A stretch of DNA of 28,022 nt, from positions 1 through 28,022 of the forward strand of contig JAISZV010000071.1 of assembly GCA_031284475.1 (NCBI GenBank), read 5' to 3'. Positions within the stretch are counted from its first letter, which is position 1. Each line of letters begins with the position of its first letter. Below the pieces are notes generated by a model. That model was given only the letters and a program-made list of their open reading frames with translations, was not told where the DNA came from and made no database searches. Positions 14,903-21,866 of this stretch are shown here, piece after piece. Origin of the DNA: Proteiniphilum sp. (GTDB lineage: Bacteria; Bacteroidota; Bacteroidia; Bacteroidales; Dysgonomonadaceae). A program made the position numbers and the translations under genes.

Positions 14903-15877
14903 CTAAACTTGTCTATTTATTTCCATCCGTTCCCCGATGCATCTTCCCAAAGCCTCTTTCCAATCAGGGATCTCTACATGGAATGCAGCGCATATTTTCG
15001 ACAGATCCATTACGCTATATGCCGGGCGAGGGGCAGGCGCACCGTATTCATGCGTCTTCACGGGAAGCAGTTCGCACCGGTCGATACAGGCCAACCTTTT
15101 GATCTCTTCGGCAAAGCCAAACCAGGTAGTCTCTCCTTTGTTCGAGAAATGATAAATCCCTGTTTTCCATTCTACATCTTCCGAAAATTGAAGGATATGG
15201 ACGATCATCTCCGCCAGATCTGCCGCATAAGTAGGCCTGCCCCGCTGATCATCCACGAGAGTCAATCTATCCCGTTCGTTCATCAGCCTGATCATCGTCT
15301 TCACAAAATTATTGCCGTATTCCGAATACAACCACGAAGTGCGGATGATTATCCATTCACCGCCCACGGACTGCAAGGCTTCTTCTCCTTTCAGCTTCGA
15401 CTGGCCGTAAACCGAGAGCGGATGCGGCGCCATGTTTTCGGTATAAGGTATTTCCGAGCGGCCGTCAAACACAAAGTCGGTCGATATATGGATTACCTTT
15501 GCTCCCTCCTGTTTTGCTGCTGTCGCTATATTCCGCACCGCTTTTTCGTTGATTTCATAGGCTGCCGTTTCCGCTTCCGTTTCCGCTTTGTCCACAGCAG
15601 TATAGGCGGCGCAATTGATGATGTAGCGTACCCCGTAATCCCTCACAAAACCGGCAACCTGTTCACTGTCCGTCACATCCAGATCGTTCACATCGGTGAA
15701 GAGAAACCGGAAAGGCAGGTTCAAACGATCCGTCAATCTTTTTAATTCGTTCCCCAACTGGCCGTTTGCACCGGTCACTAATACATTTTTCTGCACCAGT
15801 CCGTAAAAAAACTGCGCTTGCCGGGTTTCTTTTTCCACCCCTCCTAAAAGTTTGACTATCCCTGTAACTATGGCCAT
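14903..15877 (-). CDS. rfbD: dTDP-4-dehydrorhamnose reductase
   Basis: A short-chain dehydrogenase-fold enzyme that makes dTDP-L-rhamnose, the last step of the pathway for surface polysaccharide. Motifs: NAD(P)-binding TGANGQLG (residues 35-42), INCAAYTAVDKAE (88-100), STDFVFDG (132-139) and catalytic YGQSK (Tyr157, Lys161), then IIRTSWLY and DQRGRPTYAADLA. From the ATG at 15877 the protein has 324 residues, with an extra 27 at the N-terminus not expected for this family. A GTG at 15796 would start it as MQKNVLVTGANGQLG, closer to the normal N-terminus; either may be used. The other rhamnose genes (rfbA, B, C) are not in the window. It precedes prfC by 15 bp. Confidence 0.92.
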   Translation of the reverse strand: MAIVTGIVKLLGGVEKETRQAQFFYGLVQKNVLVTGANGQLGNELKRLTDRLNLPFRFLFTDVNDLDVTDSEQVAGFVRDYGVRYIINCAAYTAVDKAETEAETAAYEINEKAVRNIATAAKQEGAKVIHISTDFVFDGRSEIPYTENMAPHPLSVYGQSKLKGEEALQSVGGEWIIIRTSWLYSEYGNNFVKTMIRLMNERDRLTLVDDQRGRPTYAADLAEMIVHILQFSEDVEWKTGIYHFSNKGETTWFGFAEEIKRLACIDRCELLPVKTHEYGAPAPRPAYSVMDLSKICAAFHVEIPDWKEALGRCIGERMEINRQV

Positions 15878-15936
15878 TGTTTTTTATTCGTTTTCGTTGT
15901 TAATTAGTATGACGAACTATCATTCGTACATCATCA

Positions 15937-15981
15937 ATTGCATCTTTTCCTATTAAAACCGGTAATTTTGCACAAAATTAC
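15937..15981. promoter_or_regulatory. Inverted repeat holding opposed -7 boxes between rfbD and the sigma gene
   Basis: GTAATTTTG (15962-15970) and CAAAATTAC (15973-15981) form a 9-bp inverted repeat with a 2-base centre. The left arm holds TAATTTTG facing the sigma gene, the right arm the same box facing rfbD; both fit TAnnTTTG. For the rightward promoter ATTG (15937-15940) is a possible -33 box at 22-bp spacing. The leftward one has no good -33 box. Confidence 0.45.
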
Positions 15982-16099
15982 AACTTATGCCCAAGTTTCA
16001 CACTATCAAGGTACGATATTTTCCCCGGAAAAATTTCTGCCGAAATGAAAATAATTTCATTCCGATGATACGTTTTATCCTCTACTTTCGTCGTCATTT

Positions 16100-16621
16100 A
16101 TGAGTATGGACATTGTTGAATACAAAAAGATAGTCGTTGCGTTGCGCCCATCGTTACTTACAATCGCCCGCCGCATTACCGGGAACGCCGAAGATGCGGA
16201 GGATGTAGTACAGGACGTATGCCTGAAGATATGGCATTTCCGTGACCGGTTCGATCAATATGAAAATATGGAAGCATACAGCACAAGTATGGTAAAGAAT
16301 TTGAGTATCGACAAAATCCGCTGCCGGAAGCCATTCTCCGATGAACGGGAATTACTCGGCAAAGAAACGGCGGAACAACTGCCCGATTCGCTGCTTGAAG
16401 AAAAAGAGGAACGCGACGCTATCCGCCATATCATTGAGATGTTACCGCCATTACAACAACGTATTTTACAAATGAAAGATATCGAAGGGTATGAGACCGG
16501 GGAAATCACTGAAATTACGGGTATAACAGCCGAAGCAGTACGCAATAATCTCTCACGGGCGCGTAAACGAATGCGCGAATTGTATTTAATGTATTACCAA
16601 ACTAAACAAACAACAAGATGA
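16100..16621 (+). CDS. ECF-type RNA polymerase sigma factor
   Basis: A 173-residue sigma-70-family factor of the extracytoplasmic-function type with only regions 2 and 4. Region 2 spans about residues 15-80 (DAEDVVQDVCLKIW, then NMEAYSTSMVKNLSIDKIR) and region 4 about 105-160, with helix-turn-helix YETGEITEITGITAEAVRNN followed by LSRARKRMRE. The ATG at 16100 is used; a second ATG two codons on is equally good. Its stop overlaps the next gene's start as ATGA (16618-16621), the usual arrangement for a sigma factor and its regulator. The neighbour lacks the FecR domain and there is no SusCD pair, so this is a stand-alone circuit and not a polysaccharide-utilisation locus regulator. The signal it answers is unknown. 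Confidence 0.93.
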   Translation: MSMDIVEYKKIVVALRPSLLTIARRITGNAEDAEDVVQDVCLKIWHFRDRFDQYENMEAYSTSMVKNLSIDKIRCRKPFSDERELLGKETAEQLPDSLLEEKEERDAIRHIIEMLPPLQQRILQMKDIEGYETGEITEITGITAEAVRNNLSRARKRMRELYLMYYQTKQTTR

Positions 16622-17073
16622 CGCCGGATATTCGCAGCCTATTGGACAAATATTTCGAGGGAAACAGCTCTGCCGGAGAAGAGAAGACGTTGCGTAGCTA
16701 TTTTGCGCAGGACGATCAGCCTAAAGACCTGCAAGTATATACTTCTATATTTCGCTTTCTCGAAGACGAATCGACAGCATTGGCTGTATTGAATGAGATA
16801 CAACGTGAAAGCGCCGTTTCCGTCCGCCGCAAACCTTTACTACTGAGAAAATGGCGAACAATCGCCGCCGTGGCCGCCGTTCTCCCGGTTGCCGTCCTGT
16901 TACTGGTACGGCCCGATAAACAATCACCGTCTCTGAACGAAAGCTATGCCTGGGTGGACGGACAACGGATTACCAATCCCGCTACAGTGCGCGAGTACGC
17001 CAAATTGTCTTTCGGAAAAGTGCAGCCCGAAAGCGATATAATAGAAGATCAGCTCCGTTTTATGCTGGAATAA
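16618..17073 (+). CDS. Probable membrane-anchored anti-sigma factor
   Basis: A 151-residue protein, not confidently placed in a named family. Residues 1-75 are hydrophilic and predicted helical (LLDKYFEGNSSAGEEKTLRS resembles the sigma-binding N-termini of Bacteroidetes anti-sigma proteins). A single transmembrane helix follows at about 81-97, after the positively charged RRKPLLLRKWR, then a periplasmic tail of about 50 residues containing YAWVDGQRITN and ending in a charged DIIEDQLRFMLE. This topology, with the 4-bp start/stop overlap with the sigma gene, suggests it binds and holds the sigma factor at the membrane. No zinc motif and no FecR domain are present. The anti-sigma role is inferred from position and topology. 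Confidence 0.68.
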   Translation: MTPDIRSLLDKYFEGNSSAGEEKTLRSYFAQDDQPKDLQVYTSIFRFLEDESTALAVLNEIQRESAVSVRRKPLLLRKWRTIAAVAAVLPVAVLLLVRPDKQSPSLNESYAWVDGQRITNPATVREYAKLSFGKVQPESDIIEDQLRFMLE

Positions 17074-17138
17074 TAATCCATATAACACATTTGAGAATAA
17101 ACGGATTTTAATTATATGAACATCAACACGATATTATA

Positions 17139-17597
17139 ATGAATATAAAAAAGACATTTCCTCGCCTGCTTACCCTTTTCCTATTGCTGGTAACCTTTGG
17201 AGTGACGGCACAAGCACAGGAAAATCTAAAGATCAATCGTATTTTCGAAAAATACGGCAAACAAAAGGGAGCCACAATGGTAGTCCTCTCCGGAAAGGCG
17301 CTCCACAACTACCGGTTGGACAAATACCGCAGCATCACCATACAATACGACAGAGCCATTCTCGACGATATACAACAATGCTTAGAAACAGATAAGAAAC
17401 AAGCGTACCGGATAAAAGAAGTTATCAGCAACGGTATCATTTCGTCGGGCTATTATCAGTTACCCGAACAGGAAAATCATAAGAACCGGTATATCTTGTT
17501 CAAAATCGGGAACGACGGCGCCGCTACGCTTATCTATATGGAAGGCGGGCAGGACTCGGAAGAACTGATCAACCGGCTATTTATTAAAAAGGAGTAA
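17139..17597 (+). CDS. Small exported protein of unknown function (resembles DUF4252/DUF6108-type proteins)
   Basis: A 152-residue protein with a clear signal peptide (residues 1-26, LLTLFLLLVTFGVTAQAQ). The mature part begins with INRIFEKYGKQKGATMVVLSG, recalling small Bacteroidetes exported families in which a short alpha/beta domain starts FxKY..KxGxxxVxxS. Later conserved-looking parts are YRSITIQYDRAI and RYILFKIGN, and it ends in LINRLFIKKE. No catalytic motif is evident. It follows the anti-sigma gene by 65 bp and precedes the outer-membrane protein gene by 51 bp on the same strand. Presumably it belongs to the sigma factor's envelope circuit. Domain assignment is from memory and is tentative. 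Confidence 0.72.
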   Translation: MNIKKTFPRLLTLFLLLVTFGVTAQAQENLKINRIFEKYGKQKGATMVVLSGKALHNYRLDKYRSITIQYDRAILDDIQQCLETDKKQAYRIKEVISNGIISSGYYQLPEQENHKNRYILFKIGNDGAATLIYMEGGQDSEELINRLFIKKE

Positions 17598-17648
17598 ATG
17601 AGAAGTTAAACATGGAATTGAAATAAAATCATTAAACAAAAGAAAACA

Positions 17649-18563
17649 ATGAAGAAAATCGGATCTATCATCGCTTTTTTACTGACTGCTCTCTATATGG
17701 CAGCTTCGCCGTTCATCCCGGCCGATACCACCTTTTATTACAATAACCGTAAAGTGGTTATCTCAGAGAACGACAATGAGATGAATATCTCGGTATATCA
17801 TCAAAACGAACAGGGTGATACCATACAAAGTCAAAAGGTTTACGAAGGTATCTTCGGCGAAGGAAGAAACATTGAACGGATTTATGAAAACAACTTTGAG
17901 ATCTCCGTTCCCGATATTTTCAAACCGAAAAGTAAGCGCCGCGTAAGCCGTTCGCACTGGTCAGGGTTCGGCGTAGGTTTCGCCAATCTGCCCGAAAATC
18001 TTGATTTCGACGGCGAACTGGCTTCCATCGTCAACCTCAATCGTTCATTACAATATAATCTGAATCTTACCGAAGGTTCTTGGCGTATGGGAAACAGTAA
18101 CTTCACCGGAATTGTAGGCATGGGTATTCAGTTTAATTCCATTCACTGGCAAAACAACAAAGCCATCGAAACGGTGGATTATAAATCAGTTGCCACCACC
18201 GCCCAACCCGGTAATGAATACAGAAGATCCCGCCTGCACTACACCTATCTCACATTCCCCTTTCTCTTTGAGACTAACTGGGATTTAGGGCGCAGTTCAC
18301 ATTTCTTCGTGAATGCAGGCGTTGTTGCCAAAGTGAAGACAGCTTCCTCCTCTAAAGTGTGGCGGAATGATGAAAATGGAAATAAACAGAAGATAAAACT
18401 TCCCGGAGAGTTGAATATCCGTCCCGTTACGCTGGATTTACTGATACAGGGAGGCATAAATGATTTTGGGTTCTTTGCTTCTTACTCGCCGTTCGGCCTC
18501 TTCAGGGATAACAAAGGGCCAAAAGCCAACCAGGCAACCATTGGACTGCAATTTTATTTCTGA
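17649..18563 (+). CDS. Outer-membrane beta-barrel protein of unknown function
   Basis: A 304-residue protein with an N-terminal signal peptide (residues 1-19, IIAFLLTALYMAAS). Residues 25-100 are hydrophilic, ending in a basic stretch (FKPKSKRRVSRSH). From residue 103 the sequence turns into alternating aromatic/hydrophobic strands typical of an eight- to ten-strand outer-membrane barrel (WSGFGVGFANLPENL, FTGIVGMGIQFNSIHW, HYTYLTFPFLFETNWDLG, FFVNAGVVAKVK, GGINDFGFFASYSPFGLF), closing with LQFYF; a C-terminal Phe is expected for outer-membrane insertion. It is last in the sigma-factor operon, directly before a strong terminator, so it is a likely output of that circuit. No ligand can be named. 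Confidence 0.78.
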   Translation: MKKIGSIIAFLLTALYMAASPFIPADTTFYYNNRKVVISENDNEMNISVYHQNEQGDTIQSQKVYEGIFGEGRNIERIYENNFEISVPDIFKPKSKRRVSRSHWSGFGVGFANLPENLDFDGELASIVNLNRSLQYNLNLTEGSWRMGNSNFTGIVGMGIQFNSIHWQNNKAIETVDYKSVATTAQPGNEYRRSRLHYTYLTFPFLFETNWDLGRSSHFFVNAGVVAKVKTASSSKVWRNDENGNKQKIKLPGELNIRPVTLDLLIQGGINDFGFFASYSPFGLFRDNKGPKANQATIGLQFYF

Positions 18564-18612
18564 GGAAGAACAAACTCTTTTTGTAACGGCGCAAAGTTTC
18601 TCCGTAAACAGG

Positions 18613-18650
18613 CCGGGATCGTATCTAAAAACAGATATGACCCCGGTTTT
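18613..18650 (+). terminator. Rho-independent terminator of the sigma-factor operon
   Basis: Stem arms CCGGGATCGTATCT (18613-18626) and AGATATGACCCCGG (18633-18646) pair over about 13 positions with one mismatch and one G-U pair around the loop AAAAAC, followed by TTTT. It lies 50 bp after the outer-membrane protein stop and before the hydrolase promoter. Confidence 0.85.
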
Positions 18651-18739
18651 CAATTAATTGGGTAAATGCAAAACCGATCCGTTTCAATGAGCGTTTATTG
18701 AAATCTACCGTAATCCGGCATAGAATACGGCAAAAAGAG

Positions 18740-18747
18740 TAATTTTG
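18740..18747 (+). promoter_or_regulatory. Candidate -7 element for the MBL-fold hydrolase gene
   Basis: TAATTTTG fits TAnnTTTG and lies 17 bp before the ATG at 18765, giving a very short leader. No good -33 TTTG is seen at 19-22 bp. Confidence 0.45.
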
Positions 18748-18764
18748 CATAAACATTAAAATGT

Positions 18765-19547
18765 ATGATCAAGTTTCATATCATTGAATCGGGATATTTC
18801 TTTGGCGACGGCGGGGTCATGTTCGGCCCTGTACCAAAAAAATATTGGTCGGCAAAATACAAGGCCAATGAAAAAAACATGTGTGTGATGGCGCTCCGCT
18901 GCCTCTTTATCGAGACCGACAAAAGACGTATCCTTGTGGATGCGGGGTTGGGCGACAAACACAATGCCCGGCTAAAATTCTATCAACCTTTCGATCAAAA
19001 AGATATTGCCGGGGAGATCCGGAAAATAGGGTATGCGCCGGAGGAAGTAACCGACGTAATTATTTCTCACCTCCATTTCGATCACTGCGGCGGCTGCACG
19101 GTATTCAACAACAATAACGAAGCGGTTCCCGCCTACCCCAATGCTACTTATCATTTGAGCCTCGCACAGTGGAAGAATTACCGCAATCCGTCACTCTTTG
19201 AAAAAGGCTCCTTTTTCCCCGATAACATTGAACCGGTATATGATGCGGGACAGTTGCAATTCGTACCGGAAGACAGGCAGTTTGACGAACATATCCGGTT
19301 GGAACTGTACGACGGACATACTCCGGGACAGATCGTAGTACTTTTCGATACGGGAGAGGGCAATTACGCCTTTCCCGGCGATGTGGCGCCTACGTCACTC
19401 AACCTGTCGCTAAGTTGGCTTTCCGGTTACGATAACAGCGTTGCCGTCGCCATGGAAGAGAAGAAACGTTTCCTGGACAAGGCAAAGAAAGACAAACGAA
19501 CACTCATTTTTTACCACGACGCCTATACCGTTTCCGCCGGATTATAA
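18765..19547 (+). CDS. Metallo-beta-lactamase-fold hydrolase
   Basis: A 260-residue cytoplasmic protein (no signal peptide) of the MBL superfamily. The di-metal site is complete: HLHFDH (His102, His104, Asp106, His107), His185 in DGHTPGQ, Asp206 in FPGDVAP and His251 in FYHDAY. The spacing and TDKRRILVDAGLGD upstream resemble lactonase/alkylsulfatase-like members and not beta-lactamases or RNases. Characterised relatives hydrolyse lactones or phosphoesters, so the substrate is open; quorum-quenching lactonase activity should not be assumed. It has its own likely promoter and lies after a strong terminator, so it appears to be a single-gene unit. It is convergent with the M56 sensor gene. Confidence 0.88.
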   Translation: MIKFHIIESGYFFGDGGVMFGPVPKKYWSAKYKANEKNMCVMALRCLFIETDKRRILVDAGLGDKHNARLKFYQPFDQKDIAGEIRKIGYAPEEVTDVIISHLHFDHCGGCTVFNNNNEAVPAYPNATYHLSLAQWKNYRNPSLFEKGSFFPDNIEPVYDAGQLQFVPEDRQFDEHIRLELYDGHTPGQIVVLFDTGEGNYAFPGDVAPTSLNLSLSWLSGYDNSVAVAMEEKKRFLDKAKKDKRTLIFYHDAYTVSAGL

Positions 19548-19577
19548 ATAGCCGAACACAGGGACAACACGGGCGGT

Positions 19578-19609
19578 GCATCTCCCTTTCACTCAAGAAA
19601 GGGAAATGC
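19578..19609. terminator. Hairpin between convergent genes (possible bidirectional terminator)
   Basis: GCATCTCCCTTTC (19578-19590) and GAAAGGGAAATGC (19597-19609) pair over 13 positions with one mismatch around ACTCAA. It lies between the stops of the hydrolase (19547) and the M56 sensor (19625). No long T-run follows on either strand. Confidence 0.55.
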
Positions 19610-19624
19610 GCCGCGCCACGCGGC

Positions 19625-21187
19625 CTACGGGTTTTGAACCGGAACCTTTTTTGTGATAATTATCACACCATTCTTTCCCTCATCTCCGTAAATTTCCGTT
19701 GCACTCTTGTCTTTCAGCACCGATATTGACTCAATATCATGAGTATCTATCAAATTCAGGTCAAAATCTTTCGACATCTTTTCTCCGTCTAATATAATCA
19801 AAGGGCGATTTTCATTCGAGAAACCCAAATTTTGAATGATTTTTGTTTCTATTACCAGGCCTTTTACATCATCACGAAGAGAATCCGTTAATCCCGCGCC
19901 AACAATAGTTATAGCATTTTTGGGGCTGTTTTTCGTAGTTATCAGCACTACTCCGTCCTTACCCTTATCTCCATAAATATCCACAGAGGATTTGTCTTTT
20001 AAAATAGAGATAGATTCGATATTGTCCGGATTAAGTTCTTGCAACTCCTCTTCGGAAATAATCGTTACGTCTACAATAATGAGCGGCCGTTTATCTCCGG
20101 TTGTACGGAGCGTCACTTTTTTCACATCGCCCTGAAGCGAATCAACAGGGCGGACGATAATCACCCCCTGCTTGTCCTGCGCCAATCCCGGTACCGCCAC
20201 TTTCAACGAATCATCGCTAACGTAGTCCATCATTTGTCCCGAAACGGTAATTTTATTGCCGGCAGGCTCCGCCGGGAGATTCTCTTTCGCCGCTACTTTC
20301 GCGTTCATCTTCGGCAGCGACAGCGCTACCATTGCCAGGAACAATACGGGAAACGCCATCGCATAGTTCCATTTCATTCGCCTGTTTGTCTTGTTTTTCT
20401 TCATCATAATAATTCGTTTGTGCAGGTCGCGCCGGCGGAAATTGTTTGCCAAAGCAAATTTATATTCGCCTACGCTTTTGCGGATTAATAATAGTTGGTA
20501 TTGTTTGGAATCGATCCCCTGATTAAGTACCTGCTCGTCGGCCTGGTATTCATGGACAGACTGAATCTCCCGGCGCAACAGCCATGAGAAAGGATTGAAC
20601 CAGAAGATACAGGTGAAAACATCGAAAAAGATCATATCGAACGAATGTCGTAAGCGGATGTGCGCCTTTTCATGACGGATCACCGCCTGATTATCAACCG
20701 ACAATTCTTTACTCGAAAGGACAATATACCTCATCCAACTGAACGGTGAAATATTTTTATCGGTCACACACAAAACGGCATGATCATCCAATGTTTGTTT
20801 TTTTGATTTCCGGATAATAGCGACAATCCGGCCTAATCCTATCAGGTAACGGGTCATCGTGAAAAGGAATCCCACAGCGAACAAAACCGTCAGGATTTGC
20901 GCCCACGGAATTTCCGCCCGCGGCTGCATATCCATAGATTCCATAACCGGAAAAGATGAAAAATCCGCCAAAAACGTATCGGTAACCGGCTTCAGGTTTT
21001 TCTCAGGAATAAGGTTGAAACGAAAAAGCGGAAGCGCCGGTATCATCAGCAGCATACATATCAACGAAAAACGATTGACATTGTGAAACGTGTTATTGGA
21101 GAAAAAAAACTTGTATAAGCCGTAAAACAACGCCATTAAAACGGATGCACGAAGCAGCCAATAGAGAAAAAGTTCCATAGCGGTCAT
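19625..21187 (-). CDS. BlaR1/MecR1-like M56 metallopeptidase sensor with two C-terminal TonB-plug-like motifs
   Basis: A 520-residue membrane sensor-protease. Helices at about residues 5-29, 38-55, 97-118 and 275-293 frame a zinc peptidase domain with HEKAH (172-176, the HExxH site) and EYQAD (213-217, third ligand). Classic BlaR1 has a penicillin-binding sensor at the C-terminus; here it is replaced by two repeats of a short motif like the SusC/RagA plug: residues 368-420 (PLIIVD, then NIESISILKDKSSVDIYGDK, DGVVLITTKN) and 462-515 (PLIILDG, then DIESISVLKDKSATEIYGDE, NGVIIITKK). The start ATG overlaps the BlaI stop as ATGA; another ATG three codons later is possible. On activation such sensors lead to cleavage of the paired BlaI repressor. 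With no beta-lactam sensor, the signal is probably not an antibiotic. Confidence 0.9.
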   Translation of the reverse strand: MTAMELFLYWLLRASVLMALFYGLYKFFFSNNTFHNVNRFSLICMLLMIPALPLFRFNLIPEKNLKPVTDTFLADFSSFPVMESMDMQPRAEIPWAQILTVLFAVGFLFTMTRYLIGLGRIVAIIRKSKKQTLDDHAVLCVTDKNISPFSWMRYIVLSSKELSVDNQAVIRHEKAHIRLRHSFDMIFFDVFTCIFWFNPFSWLLRREIQSVHEYQADEQVLNQGIDSKQYQLLLIRKSVGEYKFALANNFRRRDLHKRIIMMKKNKTNRRMKWNYAMAFPVLFLAMVALSLPKMNAKVAAKENLPAEPAGNKITVSGQMMDYVSDDSLKVAVPGLAQDKQGVIIVRPVDSLQGDVKKVTLRTTGDKRPLIIVDVTIISEEELQELNPDNIESISILKDKSSVDIYGDKGKDGVVLITTKNSPKNAITIVGAGLTDSLRDDVKGLVIETKIIQNLGFSNENRPLIILDGEKMSKDFDLNLIDTHDIESISVLKDKSATEIYGDEGKNGVIIITKKVPVQNP

Positions 21188-21552
21188 TTTTTGGTATCTG
21201 ATTTTTCTACTTCGTCCAATAGTTTCCGAACTTCTTCCACGGAAATATCCTGCTCTTTTATAAGCGACGAAACTACACTCAGATAAGAATTATCGAAATA
21301 TTTCTTCACTACGCTCCTTAACGTACCATTCCGGTATTCCTCTTCACTGATGATCGCGAAATAACGATAGGCGCCGCCGAATGCTTCATGCGACAGGAAA
21401 CCCTTTTCTTCCAGCATACGCGCATAGGTCGATAACGTATTGAAATGTGGTTTCGGATCGGGGGACTTTTCAATCAGTTGCTTCACAAACAGCGCCCCTT
21501 CATCCCAAAAAAAGCGCATTACCTCTTCTTCTTTCACTGTTAATTCCTTCAT
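21184..21552 (-). CDS. BlaI/MecI-family transcriptional repressor
   Basis: A 122-residue winged-helix repressor. The opening LTVKEEEVMRFFWDEGALFV matches the family N-terminus (LTxxExxVMxxLW), followed by the recognition helix PHFNTLSTYARMLEEKGFLS and wing AFGGAYRYFAII. The C-terminal dimerisation helices run from about residue 75 (VVKKYFDNSYLSVVSSLIKE). Length matches BlaI (about 120-128). In the paradigm it dimerises on a palindromic operator until cleaved through the M56 partner, whose gene starts inside its stop codon. A 40-bp perfect palindrome next to the likely promoter is a strong operator candidate, so autorepression of the pair is expected. What else it controls is unknown. Confidence 0.93.
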   Translation of the reverse strand: MKELTVKEEEVMRFFWDEGALFVKQLIEKSPDPKPHFNTLSTYARMLEEKGFLSHEAFGGAYRYFAIISEEEYRNGTLRSVVKKYFDNSYLSVVSSLIKEQDISVEEVRKLLDEVEKSDTKK

Positions 21553-21678
21553 ATTCCGAATTGTTATACTTTTTTAGACTGTTCAAACCGGAACTGTCAA
21601 CCTTTTACGTTTGCGATTCGTCCACACTCCCCGGCTGCTTGTTCTTCCTTCCGGCAAAAACAAAAATCAATCACGCTG

Positions 21679-21724
21679 CAAATATAACTAAAACTTTTCG
21701 TTATATAACGAAAAGTTTTAGTTA
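21679..21724 (-). promoter_or_regulatory. Promoter of the BlaI-sensor operon with 40-bp perfect palindromic operator
   Basis: Minus-strand TATATTTG (21686-21679) fits the -7 consensus. Immediately upstream, overlapping it by two bases, is a perfect 40-bp palindrome (21685-21724, centre TTAT/ATAA, arms running out through CGAAAAGTTTTAGTTA). It therefore fills the space from -7 past -33, so a bound repressor would block polymerase. The predicted leader to the ATG at 21552 is about 120 nt. Confidence 0.75.
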
Positions 21725-21863
21725 AATAAACTATGTTCATTAGTTAATCTTTATATGACCATACGGAACTCGCATTTAGTCATATTCTTAGGTGCAGTTA
21801 TCATACTCCATGTGAGCACGGTTATCATGCCCGTTTCATGTGAGAACAATTCTCATGCTTGTT
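21725..21863. other. Gene-free stretch between the BlaI operator and the Arc-type gene
   Basis: Together with the BlaI leader and operator this forms a 311-bp interval without a gene (21553-21863). Its left part is AT-rich and unremarkable; its right part holds the 28-bp tandem repeats. No open frame looks real. Confidence 0.5.
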
Positions 21864-21866
21864 TCA
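21811..21866 (-). repeat. Two tandem 28-bp units of the dispersed palindromic repeat, copies B and C
   Basis: The units at 21811-21838 and 21839-21866 share the frame TGTGAG...CATG(C)...GTTTCA. The second contains a TGAGAA/TTCTCA stem. Reverse-complemented, they match copy A at 5842-5868 at 23 and 25 of 27 positions. A degenerate third unit may precede them (GTTATCAT shared, 21797-21804). The last three bases are the stop codon of the Arc-type gene. Confidence 0.7.

Noticed and set aside
14909..15745. Long plus-strand open frame (278 codons) opposite rfbD
   Set aside because: It is antisense to a gene with all catalytic motifs intact, its product has no recognisable domain and it lacks a promoter; it reflects codon bias of rfbD.
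18765..19547. Antibiotic-resistance beta-lactamase near a BlaI/BlaR1 pair
   Set aside because: The MBL-fold protein has no signal peptide, resembles lactonase-type hydrolases, and is convergent with the regulator genes and not under their promoter; the M56 sensor also lacks a penicillin-binding domain.
21811..21866. Possible CRISPR array at the tandem 28-bp repeats
   Set aside because: Two direct units with no spacer between them and no cas genes; they are palindromic intergenic repeats.
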